This document shows positions 38,301 through 50,700 of a stretch of DNA of 64,000 bases, one piece after another. The first letter of the stretch is position 1; every line of letters begins with the position of its first letter. The stretch comes from Brachypodius melanocephalos. Taxonomy: Eukaryota; Chordata; Aves; Passeriformes; Pycnonotidae. The stretch covers positions 3,251,262-3,315,261 of the forward strand of contig VZSR01000028.1 of the NCBI GenBank assembly GCA_013398615.1, in the 5' to 3' direction. A program made the translations under genes and the position numbers. The notes beneath the pieces were generated by a model that worked only from the letters and a program-made list of their open reading frames with translations, did not search any database and was not told where the DNA came from.

Positions 38301-41300
38301 TCTTAACTGTGCAGTAGCTTGCACAGTGCCTGAAGAAACTCCATGCAGCACAGTCTGCTCCTTCCTGGGAAGACAAAACAAAACAAATCCCTATCTCTCA
38401 TCAGCACTCTCTGACCAATCTCTGGAAATTTCTACATTTCTAAAGTGACTTTTCTTCCACGTTTATTTGGTTTTGCTTGTTTGCATTGGTAGAAATCACC
38501 ATCAAGATTATTAGGATGGAATATGGCATTGAGAATAACAGGATGTGAACACCAGAAAGCTATTTCAGTAAATTATAATGACCATGCTACATTTAATCCC
38601 CTAACACATACAGTGTATTCTTTTTAGGAGTTTTTGATCTGTATTTAGGGCCAGACATACAAGTATCTACTGAAAAGAACCTTTCTAGACAATTTCTAGG
38701 GGGGAGAAACAAAAACAGAAGAGGAGAAAGTGAAGCATGGAAAACAGAGAAGCTAAAACTCAAAACCAGAGCTGTTTCACCAACTAACGAGCATAAGAAA
38801 TTAATCCAAGTTAAGCTGCTACAACAGACTGTAGGACTAAGTGTCTGATGCATACCAGAGAACCTTGAAAGAGAAAAGGCATGTGAATAAAATATGATTC
38901 AATAAAATAATTCATGCTGAAATGACAGGATTTTAATTATGTGCAACTTCAGCCCTGTGAATATGAAACAGGAAGCACCTCAGGCATTTAAGGCTCTGAT
39001 GACAGAAGTTACAAATTTATTCAGTGATTTACTTTATGAAACATTAAGTTGGATGCAGCATTTGGGAAAAAAAAAAAAAAAAGAAAAAAAAAAGAAAAAA
39101 CCATAACCAGCAAACCCAAACCAAAACATAAAAACCAGTACACAAGCAAAACCATAAATACAACATATTTAGATGTGGTCTTCATCAATAATCAGGACTA
39201 CCAGTTTAAGAATAACTGAAGTGACAGCATAAAGGCACTTCCCTCAGGTACCTGTGTTTTCCAAACAGCTGTGGCATCAGTACAGGCACTGCAATAGTGC
39301 TGTCAAGGCTCCAGAAGGAAATGTAACAGAAAGGCAGGCAAGAAAAAAACAAAATATGTGAAAGTGCATATATGGATTTCAAAACAGTCTCATTCAGGAC
39401 TAACCTGGGAACATAAGAGAGCTCATTCACTTGGGAGAAGGATGTATATCTGGATAAAGGCTCCAAAATAGTTCCCAAATCATTCAGGAAGAAAGTAAGA
39501 ATGGTAAAACAATTACATATGGTGATGTTCACAAAGAAAACAGGAAATATAGTCCACTGGGGAGAAATATAGAAGACTACTAAAACAGGCAGCCTGTTGT
39601 GAATGCAAACATGAGATTAGAAGAGAAAGAGATTCAAAACTCCCCCACAACAGCTCTTACAAACCACAAAGCCCAGCAAACCAGCTAAGAAACAAGCAGG
39701 CAAGAACACTATGTATCTAAATGAATCCTTTTAAAATCCTCTTTGCTTTGTAGCTCATTCTATACCCAAATGGTACAGGAAGGTTTTTTAAAGTAAATGT
39801 CTAGTGAAAGTTCAAGAAAAATTTAAGCAAAAAGGAAAGATCATGTAAATATAAGTTAAAGGGTCACTGTTTTAGTAAAGCAGCAGGGAAGCTAAAGCAA
39901 ACAATTAGGTCTTTTGTGCTCAAACAATTGGCTGGATTAGTGCTTTAATGGACACAGAAATTTTACGTATCAAATAAACTTTATTGAGAGTTGGGCTATC
40001 AATTTACATATGAAGAATATGACCAGAGATCAGTGCAGGAGTGGGTACACAACTGTGACATGGTACACTGGCCAATTTTCAGAATCCCTGGCATCTAGTC
40101 AGGCCTTGACTTCAAGTGACACAGCTCTGCCTGTCCCAGCAGAGACATGCAGACAGGCAGCAAGATAAGAGCTCATGAAAATCTGAGCACAGGAAACCAA
40201 AGCTGGCCTTTCTCTGGCATTTTTTGAATATCTGAATCAGCAAATCTTTTTTTAAGTAGCTTTGGGGACAATCTTTGAAACACAGATTTTATCTTTTTTT
40301 CTGGGCACAGGATGAAAGAAACAATCACTTAATGCACCATAAAGAAAGCAAAAGGAACAAGAGAGAAGGGAGAGCATACTGAATATGGGAAAAAGAGGAA
40401 GAATACACAAGGTTAAAAACAAGGGGAGAAAACCCCTATGGTGGGGTTTGATTGGACAAAAGAATCCCAGTTAAACAAGGAAAGAAATCCCTACTGGTCA
40501 CACACAGGGTCAGAAATAATGCTGGAGAGAAATCTCAAGTACTGTGCTACTATGGTCAACAGAAGAAATGAGATCCTGCAAACTAAGCTTGAGAATTCTT
40601 AAATATGAAATGAGAGGAAATGATTCCAACACACTGGATAAATACAGCAGGCTCTGCAGCAGCATGCTCAGCTCAGGCTGTTAAAGACACAGATTTTTGA
40701 GAAAAGACAATCAACTGATTCTGAGACTGCAAGGGGATTAATGCATCTGTTGAATGAGTGTCACCAGTTCATCTTCTCAAACACCCACTGCTAGGTCTGC
40801 AAGGCTAGGAAAGAAGAGAGTTGTGTTACAGTAAATAAAGTCACAAAGGCCATTTGACTGCAGACTGAATGTATCAGACAGTCTCATGAGAAGGCACTGA
40901 CTGCTGCTGGAGAGAAGTAATCCCTGGCTCTTGCAAATGAACTTTTTTAGCATGTATGTCTTCACTCTGTAAAGTGTTCCAAAGACCTTCCTCACAACTC
41001 AGGCAAGTCAATATAAATCCTCTAGAATTTACTTCTTCCTGATGCTCAGGACACCACCTCAGAATCCTACAAGAAATTCTCCTTGCCTCAGGTGCGAGGG
41101 AGTTCTCCAGCCTTTATCTGAAAGGCCACCTCTCCTGCACTTCTCTTTGCTGTCCTGCTCCTTTCCCTCATACTGCCTCTTGGCACTACAGTACCAAGCT
41201 CACTATGAAAAGCCTTGTTCTGTGACAGCAGATGAGGGATGAAATGGCACATAAGAAAATACAGCAAGTCTGACTTTGGCTTCCCTCTATTTCTCATGGA

Positions 41301-42419
41301 GTAACTTCAAAGGCAGCAAAGAAGTTGCAGTCTGCTCCCATGAAAATGCAGAACACTTTCCCCTGAATAACTTTATATCAGGAAAAGCACACACCACTGA
41401 AATCAGACAAAATACACATAAGCATTGTGATTAAGAGTGTTTTCAACATGCTGCACAAGTTCACAGTGACTCACCCAACCTCTGTCCTATGGCAATACTA
41501 TAAAAATCCAAAAGGCTGGCACACCAGCAATGGAAAATAAAGGTAAAAGACAAGGAGGGGATCTCCTATGACTTAGGGTGGTCAGTACTCACTGTGCAAC
41601 AGCATCTACCCCAGCTGCTTTTCCTTAGAAGAACAAAAGCACAGCTGTGTAGGCAATGCTTGCTTTCTCAACAGCTAAATACCTCTTCCTGTGTCTACAC
41701 ATGGTCCAGTGCCAAGAGATCAGCTATCATACCCATGTACGAGGGAGAAATGAAACTAAAAGCACTACACACTCTTGTATCCCATCTCTTATATGCTGTG
41801 AGCCATCATGTGACTACAGCCTGTGAGGAATCTCAAAGCCCCCACCTGCAGCCAAGAGGGCACATGGGGCAGAAATCGAGTTTAACCACACCACAAACAA
41901 AACAAGCAGGGGAGATGTGAAGTTTTGAAGGAGTATGATCACTACTGTGATAAACAATATGACTTCTACTACTAAACAGATTTCCAGCCATAAGACCTCA
42001 AAATAATTAACTAAATATAACTTGAAGTGATGATAAGGTCAAGCTTGAACATGCCTTAAAAACTGGAGAAAGTTGAATGTGTCCCCTGAAGTAAACAGAC
42101 AATGCTGGGACAGGAGGGAAAGGAACAATCAACACAATAAACATATTTTAAAATCTGAATATTAAAAACTAGCTTTGCTGCTGTCAGACACAGAGGTGCC
42201 TGTGTGAATTCAGATGTACAGCACATCTTTCCCACATTAAGAATGCAGATAAATTGCCACTTTAAAATGGGCAGGCACTGCAGAGAGAACACAAGAGTCA
42301 CTACCATTGACTTGTGATGAAAGGCAGGAAAAATGCAAACACTTCTTAATAAGACAAATCTAAATTATTTAATAGCACTTAATGCTTCTACCATTTTATC
42401 CTTTACTCCACTTACACTC
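35308..42419. other. gene-free intergenic stretch
   Basis: No exon or RNA gene recognised. The stretch contains an A-rich low-complexity tract at 39067-39100. Open frames such as 36209-36535, 39206-39532 and 41594-41920 lack recognisable content. The segment at about 39890-39975 (caattagg, ggattagtg, tttaatgg words) has weak conserved-element texture. Confidence 0.5.
39067..39100. repeat. A-rich low-complexity tract
   Basis: Runs of A interrupted by single G bases over 34 bp, followed by further A-rich sequence. Confidence 0.93.
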
Positions 42420-42640
42420 TCATTAATATCAGTTACTTCCCAGCCACAATAGCTTTGTGACCAAGGCCATCTACTGGTGAGTGGGCTGTGTGAATTAATG
42501 GAATGTTTGTTGGCCAGATTTAATTAGCGCTTACCAAGATTTAGGCACATATTTTGAAATTGTGCCAGGCAGCTGTCAGGAATTATTAAATATGATCACA
42601 GTTTTGGATGAACAAATAAAAAATTAAGGCTTCTCTACTC
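42420..42640. promoter_or_regulatory. candidate conserved non-coding element
   Basis: This is the most enhancer-like intergenic sequence in the window. It holds TAATTA at 42521-42526, an ATTAAT core at 42493-42499, a CAGCTG E-box at 42570-42575 overlapping a TGACAG (MEIS/TGIF-type) site on the opposite strand, and NFI-like TTGGCC and TGCCAG halves. There is no repeat and no open frame. It lies about 2 kb past the 3' end of MAIP1. Confidence 0.33.
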
Positions 42641-43208
42641 CCCATGGACCTAAAGAACCATGATGTGCCCAGGGGAGAGGAGTGTGGCACTTTGAAATTT
42701 CTTTTCAAATTCTGTAACACTTAACTTAGCATTATGATTTTGAGTAAGGTATTTGAGTATCAGCACTGGAAATCCCCAGGCTACAAGACAATATTCTCTC
42801 CACTTTTGAGATGAAGTAAAGTTAATCCTTTACTCATCCTTTTTGTCACAAGGATTTCGGGCAACGTTGATAGCACGGATAGGAACTAGCTTGAAAGAAC
42901 TAAAATAATTTCTTATTGCTACATTTGGATGGCAACACAGAAACCAGAAGTTCTTGTTTTGCTTGAACAAATGACACAGAAGAAAAGTATTTCCACAAGA
43001 GAAAATGTGGATGCCATAAAATGACAAATGCCTATCAGTGGCCATCACTTCAGTCTGATTAATTGCTATGATGATCAGATTTATGACAGAGAATTTATGG
43101 ATCGCAGGTAAAAGGAGTCAAACCTTCTACATTTGTCCATTACAAGTTGGGTTTGGGGTTGGTTTGTGAGGGTTTTTCTGGGGTGGGGTTGTATTTTTTC
43201 TTCTGAAG

Positions 43209-43245
43209 CCAGTAGATTATAAATCCAGTAGATTATAAATCCAGT
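43209..43245. repeat. 16-bp tandem duplication
   Basis: Two identical 16-bp units (ccagtagattataaat) at 43209-43224 and 43225-43240 are followed by the start of a third (ccagt). Confidence 0.93.
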
Positions 43246-43543
43246 TTAATGACACCAGTTTTATTCAGTGTGGGAGAATGCCATTTTCCAATACAGCAAG
43301 CTTAGTAATTGATATGCCTTTCTGATTTATTTATGGTGCAATAAATCCATGGGCAGTTCTGTGTCTGTTGGAGATTTACAGTCTCCAGGATAATTTTTAA
43401 ATTGAAAATCAGAAGTGGGAAAATCCCCAAACCCCAATCAAACTGCTGCAACCTTTGGCTCCAACCCACAAGACATAAACAACTTCAAAAGAATAAAACA
43501 GTGCATCCAAATTTCCAATCATATCTTTTGTAGCAAAAGTGTG

Positions 43544-43561
43544 TTATCAACTAGTTGATAA
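43544..43561. repeat. 18-bp perfect palindrome
   Basis: TTATCAACTAGTTGATAA reads the same on both strands. The pairing stops at both ends (G opposite G). No factor site is assigned. Confidence 0.95.
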
Positions 43562-44325
43562 GCTTTAGATGTTCCTCTCATTAAGTCATTGGATCAAAAG
43601 AGCTGAACTATGGAAAATTTAATTTATACCTTCAATTACAATTATTGCGAATCACAGTAATTACACTTTACAGTTTCAAAACACTGCACTAATGTCTACA
43701 ACCTGCCTTGGTAGAAAGTTAGCTTTATATTTCAAGCTGATATAGGGGATGAAGAAACCTGTTATGATGTCCTGCTGATTTGCATAGAAAAGCCTCCAGC
43801 TACTTAGACAAGGATTCTCATGTTCCAGAAACCAGAGATAAAGTGACAATGAGGAAATTGTGCAGTTGCAACATCTAATTGTAAAGATTTGGTCATTTAA
43901 CACACATTTCAGAGCACTTCATTTAACTTCACTGTCAGGTCCTCTTTCAAATTCATGTTTTCAACTGATTTTTCTTCCACAATTCTCTTAACTTGGAATT
44001 GCCTGTATATTACTGAATTGAAAGGAATGGGTTTTTTTAATTTTCCAAAACATATCTGTTTGATCTATCTTCCCAGTGCAATGCTAAAAGCATTTTCTTT
44101 CTCCAATCCTGTAGCAAATATTAATAGAAGCTCTAACTTTCTTGACCTCAGATATATTCAAAAGCAAGATTACCTCAAAATGAACTGCTGAGGCTAGACA
44201 AGCTAAGAAGTCCATCTACCTCTATTTCATCTTGCATATTATTCAGTTATATATTGTACAGTCCCTAGGGAAAAAAAGAAACACAAGAAAGTAACTCAGA
44301 AGGGTCATCAGTCATTTAAGTGTTG

Positions 44326-44331
44326 TTTATT
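44326..44331 (-). terminator. candidate MAIP1 polyadenylation signal
   Basis: TTTATT on the plus strand is AATAAA on the minus strand, about 320 bp past the MAIP1 stop codon. It is the first such hexamer beyond the one that overlaps the stop codon itself. That would give a 3' UTR of about 340 bases. Confidence 0.5.
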
Positions 44332-44648
44332 TTCAAATAGTACCATTTCTTCTCAGAATATAGGAAATTAACACATCCATTACACCTGCCTGAATGAAAC
44401 TGTGCTGTCCAAATGCCTTGGATGAGCACTGGAACCAATTAAATTTCTACCAGCCTGTTCCAGGGAAAAGGCTTTGCTGTAATGCTGCAGCACAGTGCAA
44501 GCCTCAGAAAGAATTTTTGGAAAACACACATAGAAAATTCATCCTTCTTTTGGAGGAAAGGGCAGGAAGAGAAAAAAAGGCTCCAGAAAGTCTGGTATTT
44601 GTTACATCAAAACAATTACAGTGGTACATAAAAAGGCTGTAGAAGGCA

Positions 44649-44654
44649 TTTATT
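44649..44654 (-). terminator. AATAAA overlapping the MAIP1 stop codon
   Basis: On the minus strand the last codon and stop read GAA TAA, followed by A. The TAA stop (44652-44650) therefore lies inside an AATAAA hexamer. Use of this signal would give an extremely short 3' UTR. The distal hexamer at 44326 is more likely the main one. Confidence 0.35.
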
Positions 44655-44728
44655 CTAATAGCCTTGGATGTTCAATCCTTGTAATAGTCCAGTCTGGTTT
44701 TGCTCCTTCTGTAAACTCCCTTTGGAAT
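44650..44728 (-). CDS. MAIP1: MAIP1 coding exon 5 (last)
   Basis: 79 nt. The acceptor is ttttttcag-type on the minus strand. The first base completes the split E221 codon, then 25 residues from 'FQREFTEGAKPDW' to the stop TAA at 44652-44650. It matches the C-terminus of vertebrate MAIP1. Confidence 0.95.
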
Positions 44729-47700
44729 CTGAAAAAGGAAAGATAATAAGTGAAGAGTTGTTAAAATTTACTTGACCTTAAGGAGCTACTAATACAACAA
44801 GAAATCATGAAGAAATATTTTACCTCAAACTTACTGCTGTAAAAGCTACTTAAACTTTAATGCTTATGCCCCAAAATGGAAGATAAAAATTATTTCTAGA
44901 GTAAGAAACAAAATGCACTGACTTCAGAGTGTTTTGGTTCAGATCCCACAGACGGGATCAAGCAGCAACAGTAAAGACCCTGACAGCAAGAAAGCATTCA
45001 GTTTTCACAGCAGGAATATGAATAAAGCTTTATGGAAGATCTTGATCTGTAAATAAAGGGTTTCATTTAATGGGATAGTAAGTGAAGGGAAATTGTGTGC
45101 TCACTTGAAAATTTTCATCTTTCCTGAATTGTAGTTTAAAAGGTAGTATATTTTCAGAACTACACCAAAGATCAAGTTAACAGTACTGAGTCTCCCTTAT
45201 GTAAAGATAAGTCTGAGCTTCAAGCTGAATTCTCATGTTCTCAAATAACCTGCATGCCATGGACAAGAGCAGTATTAACACCACTGCTTTGCAACCATGT
45301 GCAAATCCACTCCTGCAAAGTGGGATTGGGAAGATACTTAGGCTTTAAGGGAAGGCTCTCAAGGTTAGTGGAACCTCAGAAGCCTCCAACTCTAAGGAAG
45401 ATGCTGAATTCAGCCTAGGGATGGATCCACAACAATCTATCCAGGCAAAAAGTACCGGTCTGTCTCCTCAGGAGTGTTACCTTTGTTTCAGAGCTCCTCA
45501 TCATCTAGACTCCATATTTTCAATTTCAAATGTGGGTGTAGAAATCCTTGATCATACTGCATTTATCACACAAAAATCCTCACTTCTCCCAGCTTCTGAG
45601 AATCTTATTTTCAATGCATTTTGCCAACAGTGTAGGTATTTTCTGCACTGCTCTGACATCAGTACACCAACACAGACATTATTTATAAGCATTCCTGTAA
45701 GTGTCTTTCTAATGTGTGCTTTGAAGATGAGAAACTTGATTCAGTGCTCCAAATTTCCTTACAGAGAAAGAGTTCTCATTAATGTCAACTCAGAAGCAAG
45801 GAAATAACATAATGATGTTAGGGGTATTTAAAAAAGTTGGCCCTCAGATCAAAGCTGGAAAGCTGGATGAGAATTAGCTTAGATTAGAATCAAGGTAAAT
45901 TAAAAACACTGGGTTCTGCAGTGGCACAGTGAGAGTGCTTCAGAACTGCCTACCCCACAGGTACCTCATGGACACGGGAAAAGGAAGGGACAAGCAAACT
46001 TACTCATAGTTTGCTGTTAAAAGATGTTTCTTTTCTTTTGTGTTTTCATCTCCAAACACAATCTGGAAGACTTTGGCTTCACCTGGTACATCATCAGGTA
46101 GATTAGCACCATTCAGATACCAGAAGCACATCAGGATGCTAACAAACTTTCTCCCTGTTGGAAAATAAATCAAAACTTAAGTTAGATCTCATTTTTCTCG
46201 TCACTCAAATACTCCTATTTGCTACCTGGCACATATTCTAGTGAGACCCTGGAAGCACAGCTGACTTCAACCATAAAGAACACAGGACAGAACAATGACT
46301 GATAAAGCTATTTTATGCCCTACTCATGCTGTTTAGCAGTAATAAAAATACTCTCTGTAAAAAAAATATGTATTTTATCCTGAGTGTGGTGTGACAGGGC
46401 ATATAATGAAACTGTAGGAAAAAAGTTGGTTCCCACAAATTCCAAAGCTAATTACTGATACAACAAATGTACGTAGAGTAGTATCAAACATGGGAGCAAT
46501 CTAAGAGGGGAAAAAGAAATTCCTATTTCCTAAACCAGGAAAAATGCTTACTGGGTCTGGCAACTTGAAATGCTCAACTGAAGACACAGGGTTGGACCCG
46601 CATATCATCTCCACTGTGCCTGACAGTGAACAAAGCACACAATGCTGGTATCCAACCAAGAGAAAAACTTGCTCGAGCTAATCACTAGCTTAAAAAAACC
46701 CAAACCAATCAAGGAGTCCTAGAACAAAGTGTATTTCATGACAGAAAGACTAAACCAGCAAAATTTATTTCATTATCCAGCCTTCATTATTCTTCTTGCA
46801 GGATGCATTTTCATTGTTGAAACAAACAGCTTTCAACATATATTAGAATAATTGTTTCTGAGTGGTTTCACATTGCTGAGGACTAATAGTATAAAATTCT
46901 GTGCAAAACAAGAAGAATAAGCAAAACCCAAACAGAAGTCAAAACAGTACCATGATGTATTAACAATAATCTGTCTCTGGTGTAAAAGGAAATCAAGAAA
47001 TTTTATATGGATGAATTACAAACAGAGAAACAAGGAATGAGAAACATTGAGTATATGAGTACTCAAAACCACATCTGCATGGAAAACGTCTGTTTAGTAG
47101 CAAAACCAGGAAATAAGAACTGCTTATTGCTGAAATGTTTTAGGATGCTAAACATACCATCATCATCATAGTAAATGCGAACATCTCCTTCTGTTGTGTA
47201 CATGATTGCATCAATGTCAGCTGCTAAAGCATCCCTGTGGCTGTCAGGGAGCAAAGAAATCTTTTCCTTCAGCACCTGAAGTACCTAAATTCAGAAAAAC
47301 TGGCACTTAGTTTTTCATTAGGAAATTTAAGTAACAATCTATTTCTACTGCAGTTAATATAATGAGCTGTATTGCTAAAACATTTGCCTAACACATGTAA
47401 CAGCTAAAGTGAAAAAGACTGGGAAGTTTGGCTACTCCTAAACTCTAATTCAGCAGCATTGAAGAAGGTCCATTTACTGCTCAAAATGAATGAGAACCAA
47501 GCATCTTAAAAAATGTTTAGAAAAGGTACTGCCAAAACAGCAGCAGTAGCAGAAGCTATGTCAGCCCAGAACAGTCCAGGGAAACTTCCTCCCACAATCA
47601 CACTCTGCCCTCTCACCGCTGAACTCTTGCCATGTGCAGGTTCCTAAGCTTTTATTCAGAATCTTTTAGCTCTCTTTCACAAATTCTTTGAAAATCAGTT

Positions 47701-50700
47701 TCATTACCAGTGAGTTTATCTTTGCCATTTTGTGACCCACACTCCATTTAGAGAAAGTTTAAACACTTGCAAATCAGAACAGACTGCAAAATTGTTCCCC
47801 TGGTAATTAATGTCCTTAAGACACTCACATCCATATTATCTAAGTGTCCTATGATCCACACAGCTGTGTTAAGTAGAAAATGGTGGGGTGCAAAAACTGC
47901 ACAGAGGTAGCACCTCAAACACCACATGCGAAAGTCAAGTCACAAGGAAGGATGAAACTGCAGAACTTATTTTTAACTAATACTCATTTTTTACCCTAAC
48001 TTGATCTACCATTTTTGAACAATAAACAAATGCAGAGGTTACATGGAAGCAAGAGGCAATCTTCACAAGGAGACATTGGTTTCTAGTCTATTTTGCAGGT
48101 ACAAAATTCACTGGCCCAAGAAATGACAAGGTGTGTGGGATCACAGCCCCATCTACTACATCCTTGGCTTACATGAAGTGTCTGCATCAATGCAAACCTG
48201 AAAAATTCACAGCGACCAGAGCAAGTTCTTTCAAGAGGAAGCAAAGGAGATGCCCTTTCAAAACAACTGCAAGAAGCAAACTCACGTTTTATTGCTATCT
48301 CTGTTCAGAGAGAGGAGGCAAGACTGTTCAGAGGGGATGCACTAGAACAGCACCAGAGTTTTTGCTGCAAAGGCATGGGTGGCAATAGGACAGGCCACGC
48401 TGACATCCTGTAACAAGGCAGACATAGACCTGGAGTGTCTCCTCCACTTGACTCTGATGCATCTGCTACCTCCATGCCCTGGGAAGGCCAAGACAGCTTC
48501 AGCAATTAAAAATTCATAAAAACACAGAAAACACAGCACTGATGTTTAACCAGGTCAGTCATATCCCTGAGACCATGACACAGGACTGAGGCCTTCCAGA
48601 CAAAACCAGTAATCAGCTGTATGATCTGATGGGGCTGGGAATGTATCAGTGCAGCAGGGACGAGCACAAACCAGTTTCTTTCTTCACATGAATTCTGGTG
48701 CACAGACTGAGTCAGCTTCAGTCACCTGCCTACACCTAGAGACACACAATTCCACCTGTCCTCCAGAGCCTGGTGCCTTTCCATCCTTCCTGCTACACCA
48801 GCAATCTTTCTGGCATTTGGTCCCTATGCTCAACAGCTAAAATATTTTTTGTTTGTTTTAAATACAGTAACTTCGAATTAAGTTTCATGCCTTGAAATTA
48901 AACACAAAAAAACTGAAGGACAAAAAATTTCCCACTCTATGTCACACTATGCTGTTTTTCCCAAATTAAACCAAACTGGCAACTTGCAGATAATGACAGG
49001 CTGAATGCATCCATGTTACTTTGTAACAGACAATCAATGGCTGGAATCATGGAAAGCATTTACCTCTGCTGACACAAGCTCTTCCAGCAGGTCAAGTTTA
49101 CGCTGAGACAGCAGCTTTGAAACAACAGAAAAGGCCTACCAAAACAAAACAGAAACAAAAACCAAACATGAACAAGGAACTCTAGGTTGGCTTATTTTTC
49201 AGACAAATCCATATGACAAGCTACTCCAATATTCCATGATTTAAGATTTCCATATTTGCAGACGGTATCACCATTGAAAGGTAATCCCTCCAGCATTACA
49301 AGAGTGATTTCATGAACTGATAAAAACATACCATTTCTTTTCAATCTCTTACTTAAAACATCCAAGTTACCAATAGGTGAATTCATAGTTGTACAAAAAA
49401 AAAAAAAAAACAACCCAAACTTTGCAGTATTTTGTATGTTGCTTTTACTCTTTTTGATAATTCAAACAGTCTGTGTCTTTCCCTACAGATATTTTGCTCC
49501 CCTGCCCACTTTTCCAGGTCGTCTTCTGGTTTCAGTCAAAACTGATGCTGCAATTTACAAATTTTCTTTAGAAATCCAGTTTAGTCTCTAGACTTTAGGA
49601 AGCTCAACCCTCCCTTCTCCCCTCAATTTTGCAGGCATATTTACACACGATTATGCCTCTACATATTCGAGTAGGGCACTTGTGAAGGACAGTGTATTTA
49701 GGACTCTACACCAACTAAAACCAAACAAACAGCAAAACGAAACCCCTAAAAAAAAAAGGCCAAAGTAAAACAGGTGGTTCTGCATATGAGTCAAATCATT
49801 GTTGGAGGTTGTGGGGTTTTTCCTCTCTTGAATTGATCCTAATCATTTTAACATTCTGTCCCCTGATATGTTGTTTTGAGCTGGTTTGTTAGAAGCAAAT
49901 ATAATAAAGTTTCCCAACAGATAATTCTGTAATTTTCATATGACCAGCTTTGAGATATTTGACACATTCTGTTGACAAAGCTTGCTGGGCTCATAAATTT
50001 TGAGAAATAAATATATATATACCAGCTCTATGCCTGTTTAAGCTTTATCATTTCAGGAAAACCTGCTGAGAGGAGACACATTTCTCCCTAAAGCCTCTTT
50101 TAACATTTGGAAGCACCTTCCTTCACGCTGCTTTGGGGGATGGCTTAACCAGTTCGTTTTAACTGTAGAATCTGGGATAACAAGAAATTCCTGAAGAGAA
50201 ATACAGCTTTGCTTGTATCATTGGCCTCAAGGTGTGGTGCTTGGAGCCAGCAGTGGGGAACTCCATGGATTTCACACACAAGAGCAAATGACTGCTACGA
50301 TGGCCACACGTAATAACATCAGGCTGGACATCAGGAGGGATTTCTTCATGGAAAGGGTTGTTCAAACATCGAAATGAGCTGCCCAGGGAGGTGGTGGAGT
50401 CATCACTCCTGGAGGTGTTTAAGGAAAAGACTGGACATGGCACTGATGCCAGAAACTGGCTGACAAAGTGGTGTTTGGTCACAGGTTGGACTCAACGTAC
50501 AACACAGACACGGAGCTCCAGGGGTGAGCCCAGCAGCAAGGACTGGGGGTCTGGAGCATCTCTCCTTCACAAAAAGCTGATGGGACTGGAGCTGTTCAGC
50601 CTCAGGAAGAGATGGCTGAGAGAGATCTCATGATTGTGTACAAATATTTAAAGGAGGGGAGTGCCAAGAGCATGGACCAGGTTCTGCTTGGTGGTGCCAA

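Larger units (their letters stand above)
42641..44325. other. gene-free stretch downstream of MAIP1
   Basis: Non-coding AT-rich DNA. It contains a 16-bp tandem duplication at 43209-43245 and an 18-bp perfect palindrome at 43544-43561. A 72-codon minus-strand frame at 42830-43048 has no recognisable domain. Confidence 0.5.

Noticed and set aside
45421..45807. 128-codon plus-strand frame inside MAIP1 intron 4
   Set aside because: Antisense to the gene, without splice sites or recognisable protein content.
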